Assembly: GCF_032854445.1 (NCBI RefSeq)
Contig: NC_088306.1
Location: forward strand, 21,113,764-21,177,763
Reading direction: 5' to 3'
Origin: Liolophura sinensis
Lineage: Eukaryota > Mollusca > Polyplacophora > Chitonida > Chitonidae
DNA: 64,000 bases
Shown here: one piece after another, positions 1 through 11,106 of the stretch
Position numbering within the stretch: position 1 is the first letter of the stretch
Layout: each line of letters begins with the position of its first letter
Notes under the pieces: model-generated
Told to the model about the DNA's origin: nothing
Seen by the model: the letters and a program-made list of their open reading frames with translations, nothing else
The model's database searches: none
Position numbers and translations under genes: made by a program

Positions 1-1
1 T

Positions 2-223
2 GTCCTCCTGGTGGTCGTGTTTTGTGTATGTTGGCTGCCATATTGCATCACATGGCCTGCAAATGGGCTGTGTCCCACGTGCATTTCAGAAGAAATCAGA
101 TATATTTTTGGATACTTTCCTTATGGACAATCGGCCATTAATCCGTTGATCGTTATTTGCACAAGTACACAAATTCGTACCAAGCTAGCTCGTGCATGCA
201 CTGTGCATTTATGGAAAAAGTAA
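2..223 (+). CDS. Class A GPCR, 3' end only (TM6 to C-terminus)
   Basis: The gene is cut by the window start, so only its last 73 codons are visible. They encode TM6 with a CWLP toggle motif, a third extracellular loop with a Cys-x-x-Cys pair, TM7 with Tyr-Gly-Gln-Ser-Ala-Ile-Asn-Pro, and a short basic tail ending in a stop codon. The sequence is clearly of the same family as the complete genes at 3742, 44453 and 50022. As in those, the Tyr of the TM7 NPxxY motif is replaced (NPLIV). Its duplicate at 54011-54473 is badly damaged, whereas this end has no lesion. Whether the upstream part is intact cannot be seen. Confidence 0.85.
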   Translation, partial: VLLVVVFCVCWLPYCITWPANGLCPTCISEEIRYIFGYFPYGQSAINPLIVICTSTQIRTKLARACTVHLWKK

Positions 224-3200
224 ATACTTTCCGGTAAGGGTTTTAGCTATTCGCTTGAGGTGATTCATCCATTGTACACGTGATAAGCAATTACTTAAGA
301 GAATGAGGAGCTTGAGCCCCAAGGTCCTGTGTTACCGCTTACCAGATGTGTACCCGAGATCAAACACCTCAAGCGATTGCCGATAACCTACTGTGTTAAT
401 GACGCCATATGCTTCATTTTGCGTATTGCCCTTTTTCGAGGATCATTCTTGTTGTATTGAAAGATAATGACATTGGGCAGAAGATACCAAACTTTTTGAA
501 ATGTCCACACAACGACCCAGGCTGAAACACAAAACAAGTTTTGTGTATCCATAGAGGAAGACTTTTGGATGTTTCTGGTAGCATCAGTGTTAGATCAATA
601 ATATTTTTTCATGACATGTTCTTAGCTCAGTGACATTTACTCAGATGGGGTACCCTAGATGGACAAAGACATGTTCTACATGAAAAATTTTACCTATCAG
701 AAATAGAAAGAGCCTTGTAGATTGTCGGTGCTATTTTCTTAGCACATAGTGATTCCTGGTGGATTAATATATACTGTCTATGTTTGCTTTTTATGAACAT
801 TATTTTGAGCTTTTCGTTGTAAGATATGCCAGAATGCAAATCTTTAGATATGTGACATTAGGAAACGCTTAAATACGTTCATTCTACGCACGATTCTCCC
901 CAGGGGATAAGGAAAGGACCTGGTGCGGTCAGGCGGAGAATCGGCCCCAGAGAGGTACGATAAGAAAGTGCTAATTTCAAAATGCCAGTACAACTCAGTA
1001 AATTTCGGAATCAGTAGTATAAGACTTGGTCGAAGCACACATGAAAATTATAATTTTGTAGAAGAGATGGTTGCTTAGGAATAACCCTTTAAAAATGCAC
1101 ACTCGATCAAAAGTGCAAATTTTTCGTTTAAACGAGGCACTGTGTTTTTTATTTACAGTATGAAGATTAACGTTAACTAGAAAAATATCTTTATTGAAAG
1201 TTTCTTCTGTGTTTTTTTTTCTACGTGCTGTCAGAGTTTCGTTGGTTAACATTTGTCTTCATATGTAAAACAAAAGCTTCATAATGTGATGAGTTTCGTC
1301 ATGTTTTAGCAAGTGTAAAATCTGTGTTTTGTGCCACGATCTGTCAGGCATTTTCCACAGTACACTGGACTAATAAAGTTACTGTGGAGAAAAGGTTGCA
1401 TATCCGGTAAAAGCACGAATCTTTGTACATCTTGTTGTTTTTTTTCTTTGAAAAGATGCTTTTGAATGAGAAAGGATGTACGCCGTCTTGCATTGAATAA
1501 GTGTTATCATGGATTAGAATGGAAAAGCAATGATGTTACGTGATATATGGCCACACATCATACGTGAATCCTGGCTGAGAGTACTTGTGATCTTCTAACT
1601 ATTATTAACCTTAACATGTTACGCGTAGAGGAAGTTTAAGGCTGAAAATTAATATTTGTTATATATCTATTTAATTGATTGGTGCTTAACTGCGTGCTCA
1701 AGAATTTTTCAGAAAGTTACATTTGTAGTTCAGCGATTTTCATAACTCTACAATGCCTAATGCAAAAAAAAGGTATTTCTCTGTGACTGGAGCCGGATAT
1801 AAGTTTTCTAGTTTACGACTTATACATCGATTCAGCGCATGTTTGGAGCTTTATAAGCCGCATGCTTGCCATATAACAGAAACGGACCAGTAAAATAGAA
1901 ATGATAAAGGTAGCCTTACGAGTGTGTGTCAGCAGCCGTCACTCACAGATGTAGTCAGTTTCGCTACTTAAGGTTCACAGATCAAACGGGCATGTTTGTT
2001 CTGTATAAATGGAGAAGGTATACTGTTTGTTCTTGTGTGGAAAACGTCAATAATTAAAGCTTTCTCTCTCTACTTGTTGCATTTGCTTTGGCCAGTTTTA
2101 TCAGAAAACATGTTAATCAATTCGTTATTATTTGAACTGATTTATAATTGGTGACTGACTACGTGTTTGCTTTGACATTACGGACACCTCTTGCTGAAAA
2201 TAGAGACACTTAACTGTTGCGTTTCTACTACACCTGTGCAGCAGGAGTTCAGGCAAGCCAGTGGTGAAAGACTTTGTAGAGAATCTGTAGTGAATCCGGT
2301 TACGGACAGCATTACTAGAGGTGAATGTGCAGTGATGTTAACTGAAATACATTTGACGTTACTGGTTTAACTTTACAAGGTACATTAATAGGTTAAAATA
2401 TTTTAAAAGACATCCATGGCTGCGGTACTGCACAGGTGGCGTTAAGCCATTATTATTCACTCGTGTTACTGGGACACTGTGACGACCATTGTGTGCGTTA
2501 CCTTGCTGAACCATTTAACCAAAGACACAAGGATAACCAGAGCTAAAGAAACCACCGGGATTAGAATCAGTGCTTATCTCGGTGCATCCGTCAGTCAGTT
2601 TCCTTCTTCAAGCACGGGGGAGATCAGTGAAATGTCTGACGAATTTAGTTAAATCTCACAAATTTCTTTTCGAAGAACCAAGGTCTCAACAGCCGTTCCA
2701 AGACCGGCATCTCAAGATGCAGGTCAGAACGCACAACCTGATTTACTCGGACGTTATGTAGAACTTACGAATATATGAAAATAGGTGTGATATACCATCG
2801 GGACGGTCACATACATTTCTGGGTAAATTACATAAAGGGATATCTCTAGCTCAGTCTTCCTCTCTACGCAGGGATATAAGTTATGGGTCATATTCAACAA
2901 AAACGCACATCACTGAAGATGCGTTTTAGGAAATCTGACAACTGCTGCTCACAAAAGTAATTCAACGAGTTTGTTGATATAAGGCGTAGGTGAGTTTTGA
3001 GGACCATTTAACACTGAGGACTAGACAGACCAATGCGGAAAACCATCTTGATACGAAACATTAATTACACCTTAACCAGGTCAGCAGCAAATATGAAACT
3101 CAATGCTGATTGGCTGATAAACCTCCAAAAATGTCACATTGGGTTACCCCTTAATCTTGTTTACCTTAAAAATAGTGGAAAACATTACTATTGCAAATAT

Positions 3201-3741
3201 CACATGCACTTAAATATTGGATGTTAACTAAACAGGAGGGTTGACATCTTTATGCCAAATGAACGTGTATTTGTTTCTCCATTGTTAATGTGTCTCCATG
3301 ACATATCCGAGAGGCTAAGCTGGTGCGTACCGACAACTCAAGGGAGTGTAAGCAAGTTAACGTTGACAAACAGCATGTCTAACTAGCTAAATATTTGCTT
3401 ACGACAGGAACTATAAGGTACACATTGACGAGAAAATCAAATTTATAAAAGGGACCGTGATTTGTCGGCTGCCTCTGCTAAAACGTCTTCCTAAAAGGTC
3501 TTGCAGCTCTCTCTTATAGTTTGTGACTTCGTTTGATTCCTATATTGAAACTATCAGGTGCCTGTTTTCTTCGATGTTACCCATGGTAACAGCAGGGCAT
3601 GACAGACGTAAACATAAGCAAAAGTCGGTTATGAACTAAACGACATTGGTTCTTCTCTGAAGATCACATGCGAAAATACCTAGTTATCAATGCAAGAAAT
3701 TTGAAAGGTGTCAACACAAGAACCACAATCAGAGATCTATC
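224..3741. other. Intergenic, no gene recognised
   Basis: I see no supported gene. The short open frames here have no recognisable family and sit in AT-rich DNA. A decayed fragment of the common SINE, minus orientation, lies near 1663-1712. The stretch is conserved with 54474-57932 only because of the segmental duplication. Confidence 0.6.
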
Positions 3742-4824
3742 ATGGAGATTCCAGCGTCAATCATTCCCTTCAACTTCACCAACTGTAGCACAAGCCTTGC
3801 TGAAGTTGGTCAGACAAACATCACCTTGCGTCCGATTTTCGCGAGCGAAGTTGCTCAGGCTGACCTCTCTGTTCCTGTGTGGCATCAGATTTACACTGCC
3901 TGTGTCTCAGTGGTGGCCACACCAGCTAATCTTATCGTCATTATCTGCTTGTGGCGAGATCCCGGTTCGGAGGTTTCTGGCTTCTCTACCTACGCTGTGT
4001 CAGTGGCGTTCACCGATTTACTGGTAGGTGTAGTTCCTATGCCTGTTAGATTTATTGAAGGGATGTTGACAACCTGGCCCTTTGGGCTCGCTGGCTGCAT
4101 TTTGTGGAGACAAATCGATTTTGGACTGACTTCTGTGTCCGTATTTCTCTTTCTGGCCATGGGTTACGATCGGTACCGTTGTGTGACAGCCCCTCTACAG
4201 TATCGTTCTCAGTTTAAGACAACCAAGGCGGCTTGGATATCGGTATTTGTGTGGATAGTAGGTTTTGTTTTATGGACACCGTATTTATTACTGAAAATAT
4301 TTATGCATCAGGTCAACTGCATTTTATTTACTTTTGGACCTAATTTTTTAGAGGTTATCCAATTTACTGTAGCCTATTACATTCCCATTTTGGCACTTAT
4401 TATAATGAACAGTATTTTGATATGGACACTGAACACACGAATTCCCCGATCACAATCGTCAGCAGCCAACAGCCGGCGGACGCCAGCTGACATTTCAACG
4501 GTGACTGACGTCATTGGGCATCACTCCAGGCCATGTGAACCTGTGACGAGTGTGTCCGTAATGGTGTCAAAGAAGAAACATTCTAAAATGACCTCCATTT
4601 ATAAGATCGTCATCCTGGTTGTCGTTTTCTCTGTGTGTTGGCTGCCATATTGCATCACGTGGCTATTGGATGGACTGTGTCCCATGTGCATATCGGGTGG
4701 GGTCAGACAATTTTGTGCACTCCTCACCTATGGACAGTCCGCCATTAATCCGTTGATCGTCATCTGCACAAGTCATCAAATCCGCTCGAAGATAGCCCGC
4801 ACATGTGTAAAGCGAACAACGTAA
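3742..4824 (+). CDS. Class A aminergic-type GPCR, intact, single exon
   Basis: This 360-residue seven-helix receptor probably sits in the plasma membrane and signals through G proteins. The N-terminus has three glycosylation sequons (Asn11, Asn14, Asn26). Generic-position landmarks are all present: Asn63 (1.50), Asp92 (2.50), Cys119 (3.25) with Cys193 in ECL2, Asp126 (3.32), DRY at 143-145, Trp171 (4.50), Pro215 (5.50), CWLP at 299-302, Cys313/Cys316 in ECL3, Tyr330 (7.43) and Asn336-Pro337. Asp3.32 with Tyr7.43 is the amine-binding signature of muscarinic, histamine and trace-amine type receptors. NPxxY reads NPLIV, so Tyr7.53 is lost. The third intracellular loop is short, about 60 residues, and the tail about 20. 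The first ATG starts the conserved N-terminus shared with its paralogues. The ligand is unknown; an expanded chemosensory subfamily is plausible but inferred. Confidence 0.93.
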   Translation: MEIPASIIPFNFTNCSTSLAEVGQTNITLRPIFASEVAQADLSVPVWHQIYTACVSVVATPANLIVIICLWRDPGSEVSGFSTYAVSVAFTDLLVGVVPMPVRFIEGMLTTWPFGLAGCILWRQIDFGLTSVSVFLFLAMGYDRYRCVTAPLQYRSQFKTTKAAWISVFVWIVGFVLWTPYLLLKIFMHQVNCILFTFGPNFLEVIQFTVAYYIPILALIIMNSILIWTLNTRIPRSQSSAANSRRTPADISTVTDVIGHHSRPCEPVTSVSVMVSKKKHSKMTSIYKIVILVVVFSVCWLPYCITWLLDGLCPMCISGGVRQFCALLTYGQSAINPLIVICTSHQIRSKIARTCVKRTT

Positions 4825-5324
4825 ATACCGATCAGAGCTGGATCGGTTCAACACTTTTATTGCCGTATATACATCTCATGATCAAGCATTGATTACCGAC
4901 GGAATGTAACGAGGTTATAATGTTTGTCCGTCTGTTGTCTTTATCTGTAAAGGCGGAGAAAAAGTTAAAATGAAGTAAGCTTCATACAGAAAGAACGTCA
5001 AAAGTTATTTGTAAATATGGTTATCAATAATTTTCCGATTTTTCCTCACGGAGAAAAGAACATTTTAAAATAATTTTGTATCTTGACATTTGGGACCACC
5101 TCTTGGTACATATAGTCTTTCCGTAATAAAGTCCTAAGTAAGGATGCGACTCATGTCCAGCTAATATATTTGGGCTTGCTTTTGGGTTTTCCTTCGGTAG
5201 AATGTTTTTAACCAATATTTTGATCATATTTATTATAACAACATTTTCCTTGTCATAATTCAGATTTCAAGCATGTGTCTATATATAAACAACAAATTTA
5301 CATTCAGACAAATTTATTATACAT

Positions 5325-5350
5325 GCATCACATCACATCACATCACATCA
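5325..5350. repeat. (CATCA)n microsatellite
   Basis: About five tandem copies of a 5-base unit. The equivalent site in the other segmental copy, near 59510, has contracted to about two units. Confidence 0.8.
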
Positions 5351-6877
5351 TGGAACATTTTTTATGGAAAAAAAACACACACATACCAAAAGGTGGTCCC
5401 AAACATCCACCATACAAAAATCATGTCCTTTTCTTCCGTTAAAAAATAATGAAAAAAATATTTCAGATCATATTTACGAAAAAGTTTTCATGCCTTTTCA
5501 TCTGAAATTTGCAATCTAATTGAACACGATGAATATAATGCCCACTGCCCCTGTACGCCAATGAAAAATTCTAAAGACATATGTAAAGGTGATTTTTAGA
5601 CATACTGTTCAGCATTCTTTCCGCTATCGCTTGCTTCTTCTTGGTGTTCAGTTTCACATAAATATGAAACATTTAGATGATACATTCGGATACAAACTGC
5701 ATCTACGCTTTGATCTGACTTGAATGTCAGACCATTTTTACTACATATTTACTCATTACTATATACGATGGTATCAAAATTTTATTCAGATAAAATAGTT
5801 CGACTTAGTGTAAATTGAAGAGAGCAGACACATCACAACGCTACAAGTCAGAGGATGGTATTGTAATAAAAGTTATTTAAATTAGTTCTGATGTAAACCA
5901 GTGTGATGTAAGCAGTGTCTTGATAGTCTTCTTCAGGGAATCGACATATTCTAGACCAATATAGAGTCGAGAGTTCGAATCCAGATTCTGTCTGCTTTCA
6001 CAACAGCTGGATTGACAATAATTACTGAGGTTAAATGCATGAATCCAGTCCTTATTTTATCAGCAGCGGCTCTGAAGTAGTTGACTCGCCATGAAGTACC
6101 TGGGGTAGGGCAATGTTTTTTTCCTTTATATTCATGTACTTAAATATCATCTGGAAGTGTATTAAAAGTAACATTTAATTGCTGAATTAACTTATGCTTG
6201 TTTCGCCAAAATGAATGCCTGTAAAGAAACAATAGTTCTAAGCTGTTGTCCACATACCATAGTTGAATAGCGGGTTGCTAGAGAGCCTAATGGTGTAACG
6301 TTATGCACTTAGTGTTTGGTTACGACCTTATCTACACAAGGTCAAGGTCATTAAACTATACAATGTCATCAGCATATGTTAATAGCTCTTTACTGAAATG
6401 AATTCTACGGCTCTGCTTTGATTGCCTTGTGTCAAGGGAAATGTTACCGCTCCGTTTTCACTCTCAATGCTGTAGTTTTATATCATATGACTGCGAAACC
6501 AGGATTCTGATTGTTGACTGAGCATCCCGAAGGCCTGGCCCCCTTGCATTTGCTGAAGGTGAATGTTTATTGAATGTGACAACACAGCATTTTGAGTAAT
6601 TCTAGACCAGTGATGTCTAATAAATTGCCACAACACTACTGCCTTTTTACCATATCCTTACAATTATTGATTCATGGAAAGGCTTATTAAACATATGTAG
6701 GCCTCTATCTTTACCCATGCAAAAGTACGTTCCCAATAAAGAACTACTAAGATTTCAACTAGGATGTATGAACATGGAGATAGAATAGAAGGAGGCACAA
6801 TTATGAGGCTTCAAAGTGTTCGGTGTAGATTACCGTGGGGGAAGCTCTCTGTCGTGACAGGAGATTAGAGCTCTCAG

Positions 6878-6982
6878 GCTTGGTCAGGGCTTGACGCAAG
6901 CGCTCTCGCGAGGCTGTCGAACAGCCAGGACGTGTGTTTGATAGACTTAAGTCAAGCTCGCGGACATTTGCCGACAGCTCCT
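6878..6982 (+). other. Candidate short exon or structured element
   Basis: A GC-richer block bounded on the left by an acceptor-like 'agctctcag' and on the right by a donor-like CT|GTAAGT. Between them is exactly 35 codons without a stop. It also contains a perfect 6-bp hairpin (6912-6917 with 6921-6926) nested in a longer inverted repeat (6889-6895 with 6951-6957), so it might be a structured RNA or part of an old repeat instead. It is identical, splice edges included, in the duplicate at about 61059-61163. No protein family is recognised. Confidence 0.3.
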
Positions 6983-7491
6983 GTAAGTTTGTGTACTTCA
7001 GTTTGTGGGGATTTTTTCGGCTGAACTGGCCGGCGTCTTGATCTTGGAATCACACGAACAAAGGCAGAATATACACGTAGATATGTAATATTAAAGTTTT
7101 TATTAAAGCCATGTGACTTGTTGATGGTTCTTTAATTAGCGTTTATGCCCACTATGCAATAAGAAACAAAATCTCCAGAAATTATAGGGTCTATATGGTT
7201 ACAAATGTTGATCTACAGTTACTGAATTTAATGGATTTATCAGCTTATTGTAAAAGATTCAGTAAATCTGATACTTTACATGTTTGTGGTCGATGCATTC
7301 CTACAGGTTTCTTTCGTTTGGAACAACGTGCAGTTTACATCAAAGCGTGACAAAACTGCATGAAGCCTTTTCATAACTCAATAGACAAGCATGCGTTGGG
7401 CGGGTCAGTCAATCGTAACCAGGCCTAGTAGTGCCCCATATTCTACCTCCATGATATGAATGTATGTTTTTGCTTTTACTTTATACTTAAC

Positions 7492-7750
7492 AGTTTTTCA
7501 GCCATATGATGACGATGTGTTCATATACTGTCTTATCTTGCTGGAGGGCGAGTCCATGCCCCCAAAGTCCTGCCACCACTAAAGCATTACGCCGAAGACA
7601 CCAGATTTGACACCGAACTCTGTTGCATTATACTGACACCGGGCAAACTAGTCTTGTTTCCTTGGTCTAATAGCTTGTACCATTTTTAAAGTCTTTGGTA
7701 TGACCCACCTCGGATTTGATCCTAATGTTCTAATCATTACGCCACGAAGC
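7492..7750 (-). mobile_element. tRNA-derived SINE, second family, degraded
   Basis: Related by eye to 47270-47580 and to 12520-12735. Shared blocks include 'gccgaagacacca', 'gacaccgggc' and 'gtctttggtatgaccc'. The tRNA-like head is at the right end on the minus strand, with a degraded B box near 7710. The copy at 61672-61932 arose by segmental duplication. Confidence 0.6.
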
Positions 7751-7827
7751 AGTTCTTTGCTGACATGAAGGCGGTTCTGAATGAGACAGGAAGTGTATCA
7801 ATGATTGATTGATTGATTATTGCTTAA

Positions 7828-7931
7828 TTTATTTATTTATTTGATTAATGATTTACCCCGTACTGAAGAATATTTCGCCTATACAACACCGGCCAGCATT
7901 ATGGTGGTAGAAAACCGATAAAACTACGACC
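7828..7931 (-). mobile_element. Common SINE (RUDI/V-SINE-like), truncated and old
   Basis: An (AAAT)n tail read in reverse, then the core 'cgtactgaagaatattt', then 'ggccagcattatggtgg', ending at a degraded arm. This is the 3' half of the element seen complete at 48154-48399. It lies about 600 bases downstream of the dapF-like gene stop. Confidence 0.75.
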
Positions 7932-8524
7932 AGATTATGGCTTAACGCTATTTCGGCAATATTGTTGCCATATGGTGGAGTGGACAGACTACAACTGGAA
8001 TAAACCGCCCCGTGTGACCAGATGTTAGACAAAACATCAGGCTGTATCCGCGACATTGGCAATGGATGCAAACAGGGGATAATGTAGAACCAAACAGCTT
8101 AGTAGTGGTGACGCTAACGTTCATCGGAATACAAGAAGGCTTTTACTATTTCGTTTTTAGAATTGACTTCATTCAATGGCATTTACAAGATGAGTTAGAT
8201 AGCATAGCAAATATATAAATCACAACTTCTGTTTTTTCAGTCAGAATCGTTGTGGTGTAGGTGCTAATACCGTTATGGAATTGTAATTCAATGGTGAAAT
8301 CAATAAATCGACCATTTATCCCTTGTCTGTACGTTTACCTTTGGGAAAAGTCGTCTGTCACACCATAACCATGTATAACCTTTTAATCGATCACTGGGTT
8401 AATGGCATAAACAAACCATTCTATGATATCAAGGCAAGCTGAGCAGATTGTTCTCCCCGGATATAAAATCTACCCGTCAATTATTTATGTGATCCTTTAG
8501 ACAATTTTTCATTTGTTCAGTCCA

Positions 8525-9385
8525 TTAGAGATCATGCAACACTCCTTCGAACACGTGACATGCAGGACCAATTAGATACACGTCTGAGAATTCCCTCTCA
8601 CCCACGCGCAAAGCCGTCACCGTTAGTGTCCCAAGACGAACTTTGACATTAACTTTCACTGACGTCGGTTCAGTGAACACTGACCGTCGACTTACCGTAA
8701 CAAGCGCAGCGCCAGTGGCGCCAGTTCCACACGCCAGCGTCTCGCCGTTGACGCCGCACTCGTAACTTCGCATGGAAATCTCACTCGTTTTTTCGGGGCA
8801 AGTTTGGACGTAAGCTTTGACAAATCCCTCTTTGTGTCCGGTGTCATATATTTTCCGAAGTTCATCGCCATCCTGCTGAACGTCAACGCTTTCTAGGTCG
8901 TCAAAGTATGCAACGAAGGTTAAGGTGCCGGTAAAAATCTGATAATTATTGTTTACCACTCTATCAATCCCCCGGTCTATGTCTTTCATCTTAAGATGCA
9001 CCAGGCCAGACTGACTGTCCACACGGCCAACGTGTTCTCCGTCGTATGCACAGAACGTAACATCCTCGTCTGCCGAAGCCAGGCCAAGCTCAATTGCAAA
9101 CTTCACAGCACAACGCCCACCGTTCCCGCATAACCCACCTACCCGTCCATCGCTACAGTGGTACACAAACTCAAAAACACAGTAACGGTGCTGGGCATTC
9201 TCACAAGAACGGATCTCGACCAACCCGGTCGCACCAATCCCAGTTCTAGGCTCGCACAATCTGACGACAAAAATTTCTTGAGAGACGTCTATCCGCCTGT
9301 CTCTGTTGTCCATAAATATGAAATTGTTTCCCAAAGCGTTGTACTTTGAAAATTCCATTGTCTGTACCCGCCAGCAACTGTTCAT
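8525..9385 (-). CDS. Diaminopimelate-epimerase-like protein (DapF fold), copy 1
   Basis: The 286-residue product matches the DapF family end to end: an N-terminal GNNF block (residues 19-22), GIGA near 49-52, first catalytic Cys86 in LCGNGGRC, second catalytic Cys219 in ACGTGA, and a C-terminal GPA..VFEG. DapF interconverts LL- and meso-diaminopimelate in bacterial and plant lysine/peptidoglycan synthesis; animals normally lack it. Catalytic and backbone-binding glycines remain. By alignment from memory with E. coli, far-end recognition residues are changed: Asn64 to Cys77, Asn157 to Thr154, Asn190 to Val189 and Arg209 to Cys210; Glu208 is kept (Glu209). There are no introns, and GC content is visibly higher than in the flanks. 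Met10 is an equally good start and matches the usual family start. Lateral transfer from a bacterium is inferred. No other lysine gene is nearby. This copy has Thr where copy 2 keeps Asp in GIGxDG (residue 53). Confidence 0.86.
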   Translation of the reverse strand: MNSCWRVQTMEFSKYNALGNNFIFMDNRDRRIDVSQEIFVVRLCEPRTGIGATGLVEIRSCENAQHRYCVFEFVYHCSDGRVGGLCGNGGRCAVKFAIELGLASADEDVTFCAYDGEHVGRVDSQSGLVHLKMKDIDRGIDRVVNNNYQIFTGTLTFVAYFDDLESVDVQQDGDELRKIYDTGHKEGFVKAYVQTCPEKTSEISMRSYECGVNGETLACGTGATGAALVTVSRRSVFTEPTSVKVNVKVRLGTLTVTALRVGEREFSDVYLIGPACHVFEGVLHDL

Positions 9386-11106
9386 TCAGTAAAATCTGTT
9401 TTCAGAAGTCCCGACGTGGAGTGCTAATTACAAATATATATATCTGTATGTGTCATGACCTACATTTCATTCGCAAGGCGTGTAAAGTAATCTTATAAAC
9501 ACGATACTAGAGACTTTATTGTGTACATTACATATCTCCACTACGTTATTGTCAGCACGCTACGCATGACCGCGCATAAAGGGCTATTTCAGTTCGTTAC
9601 GCTACCAGCGCACGGATTAACAAAGTGTTGCTCATCTCTCACGCCGTCCAATCAGAATCGATTCTGTATGCAATGAAGCCATGGTGATTCCTACTACTTC
9701 ATTTATTTTCCTGTAACCGGGTTGGGCTACATTAGACACAGTGGGTGCCCTACTTAAAAGACAAAGTCCATTTCTCCGTTTGAATGGCTATATTCAAGGG
9801 AAAATTATAGCGGAGGGAAAACAGTGGCTTCACGCTGTATTGTCACTGTAATATAAAGACATAAGTGTCAGCTGTGATTTTTGTGCAGAATATTTACAGT
9901 GTATACAAATCTCACAATATGATAAGTCTTACAGTGTATCGGAATATTACAGTGTAACGTAGCACCCACAGGGAGAACATCACAACATTGCTGTAACCTT
10001 GACAACATACAACATCTAAATCTGTCAAATACACTGCTTCTTTTACGACGTCCCCACATATCTTAAACGTGTCCACTCAGCAACAGCAATAACCCCACGT
10101 TCATGACTTCAATTTCCGTAGCAAAAGAGACCAGTATGGCGTATGAGCATGCGCACATGTGAACCGTATTATATGGACACCTCAACAGCTTTGAGACAGA
10201 CTCGTCACATATCATTATCCAACAACAACGCCATGCTGGCACACTAAGGAATTAGCCAAATTTACACAACTTGCCTTCGGTAAGTCGTCTCAGTGAAGAA
10301 GCACTAGATAAAAGAGCAACGTTCTGCAATAAGGAGTAACATTACACGTACATGCACCCTAAGGACTCCTTCGTCGTCATACGACTGAAAAATTGTTAAA
10401 TATAAGCGTCGAGTCCGACATTCATATACCATTCGTAGTCCGTAAAAGGCGTTCCAAGTCGATAATCGCAAGATCCATTTCCAAAACAACGTTTACCACT
10501 AACTCCCTAAGACAAAGGTATGTAAGAAATTATACAAATAGGAAATAAAGCCGGTAACACACAAGAGAGAAGCGGTCATCAGTTTTCAATCATTCCGGGC
10601 AGACAATGAATATTCCAGGCATGAATTCCATATCAAAGTTCAAATTCGTAGTCCTTGAATGAGTTCCATGTCAAATAACAATTAAACAAGTATCTCAGTC
10701 GCGCTTTAATTGCAACTGTTCATAAAGGCATCATTCTGATGTAATGAGCATGGCTACCTTTACGGCCCCTAGCCCCAGGTTGAGCGGTATTAGATACAGT
10801 TTGAAAATGACGAGCGTTACAGACCCTAACCGATCAGATTGTGATTCCAAAGTAACGGACGATTACGTCTTTCCCGTTAATATGTAAAGATCTCATGCTG
10901 CAAGAGGTGCCATATATGATGTTACACATGACATACAAGATAGGCGGTTACACTGGGCAACCAGCGCCATCTATGTTGTTAAATACCATGTTCGTGATAG
11001 ATATGTACATAGGAATAACAGCGCCGCCTATGTGGTTGATCACAATGCAAATCGCTAGAGATTCTGAACGCTCTGTCCATACCTGCCAAAGAGAGTGTTA
11101 TACTCA
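9386..11106. other. Intergenic, no gene recognised
   Basis: Upstream of the dapF-like gene. Short open frames on both strands have no recognisable domain. The duplicated segment is followed here to 9814, where the right copy leaves the window. Confidence 0.55.

Larger units (their letters stand above)
4825..8524. other. Intergenic with repeats, no firm gene
   Basis: No complete gene is seen. It holds a (CATCA)n microsatellite near 5325-5350, a candidate 105-base exon at 6878-6982, and two old tRNA-derived elements at 7492-7750 and 7828-7931, described separately. The rest is AT-rich unique DNA shared only with 59016-62710. Confidence 0.6.
1..9814. repeat. Segmental duplication A, left copy
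   Basis: This stretch matches 54271-64000 in the same orientation almost base for base. Base 1 pairs with 54271, and the block ending at 9814 pairs with the end of the window. The copies differ by scattered substitutions and small indels; for example about 38 bases near 1590-1630 are missing from the right copy. It contains the 3' end of one GPCR gene, a complete GPCR gene, a dapF-like gene and two old tRNA-derived SINE fragments. The left edge lies outside the window, and the right copy runs off the other end, so the true length is unknown. Confidence 0.97.

Noticed and set aside
8692-8886. Open frame inside the dapF-like gene on the same strand
   Set aside because: A shadow of the real frame; it overlaps the catalytic region of a far better supported protein.
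8525-9385. dapF-like gene as bacterial contamination
   Set aside because: Both copies are flanked for kilobases by the same animal genes and SINEs in a segmental duplication, which a contaminating contig would not show.
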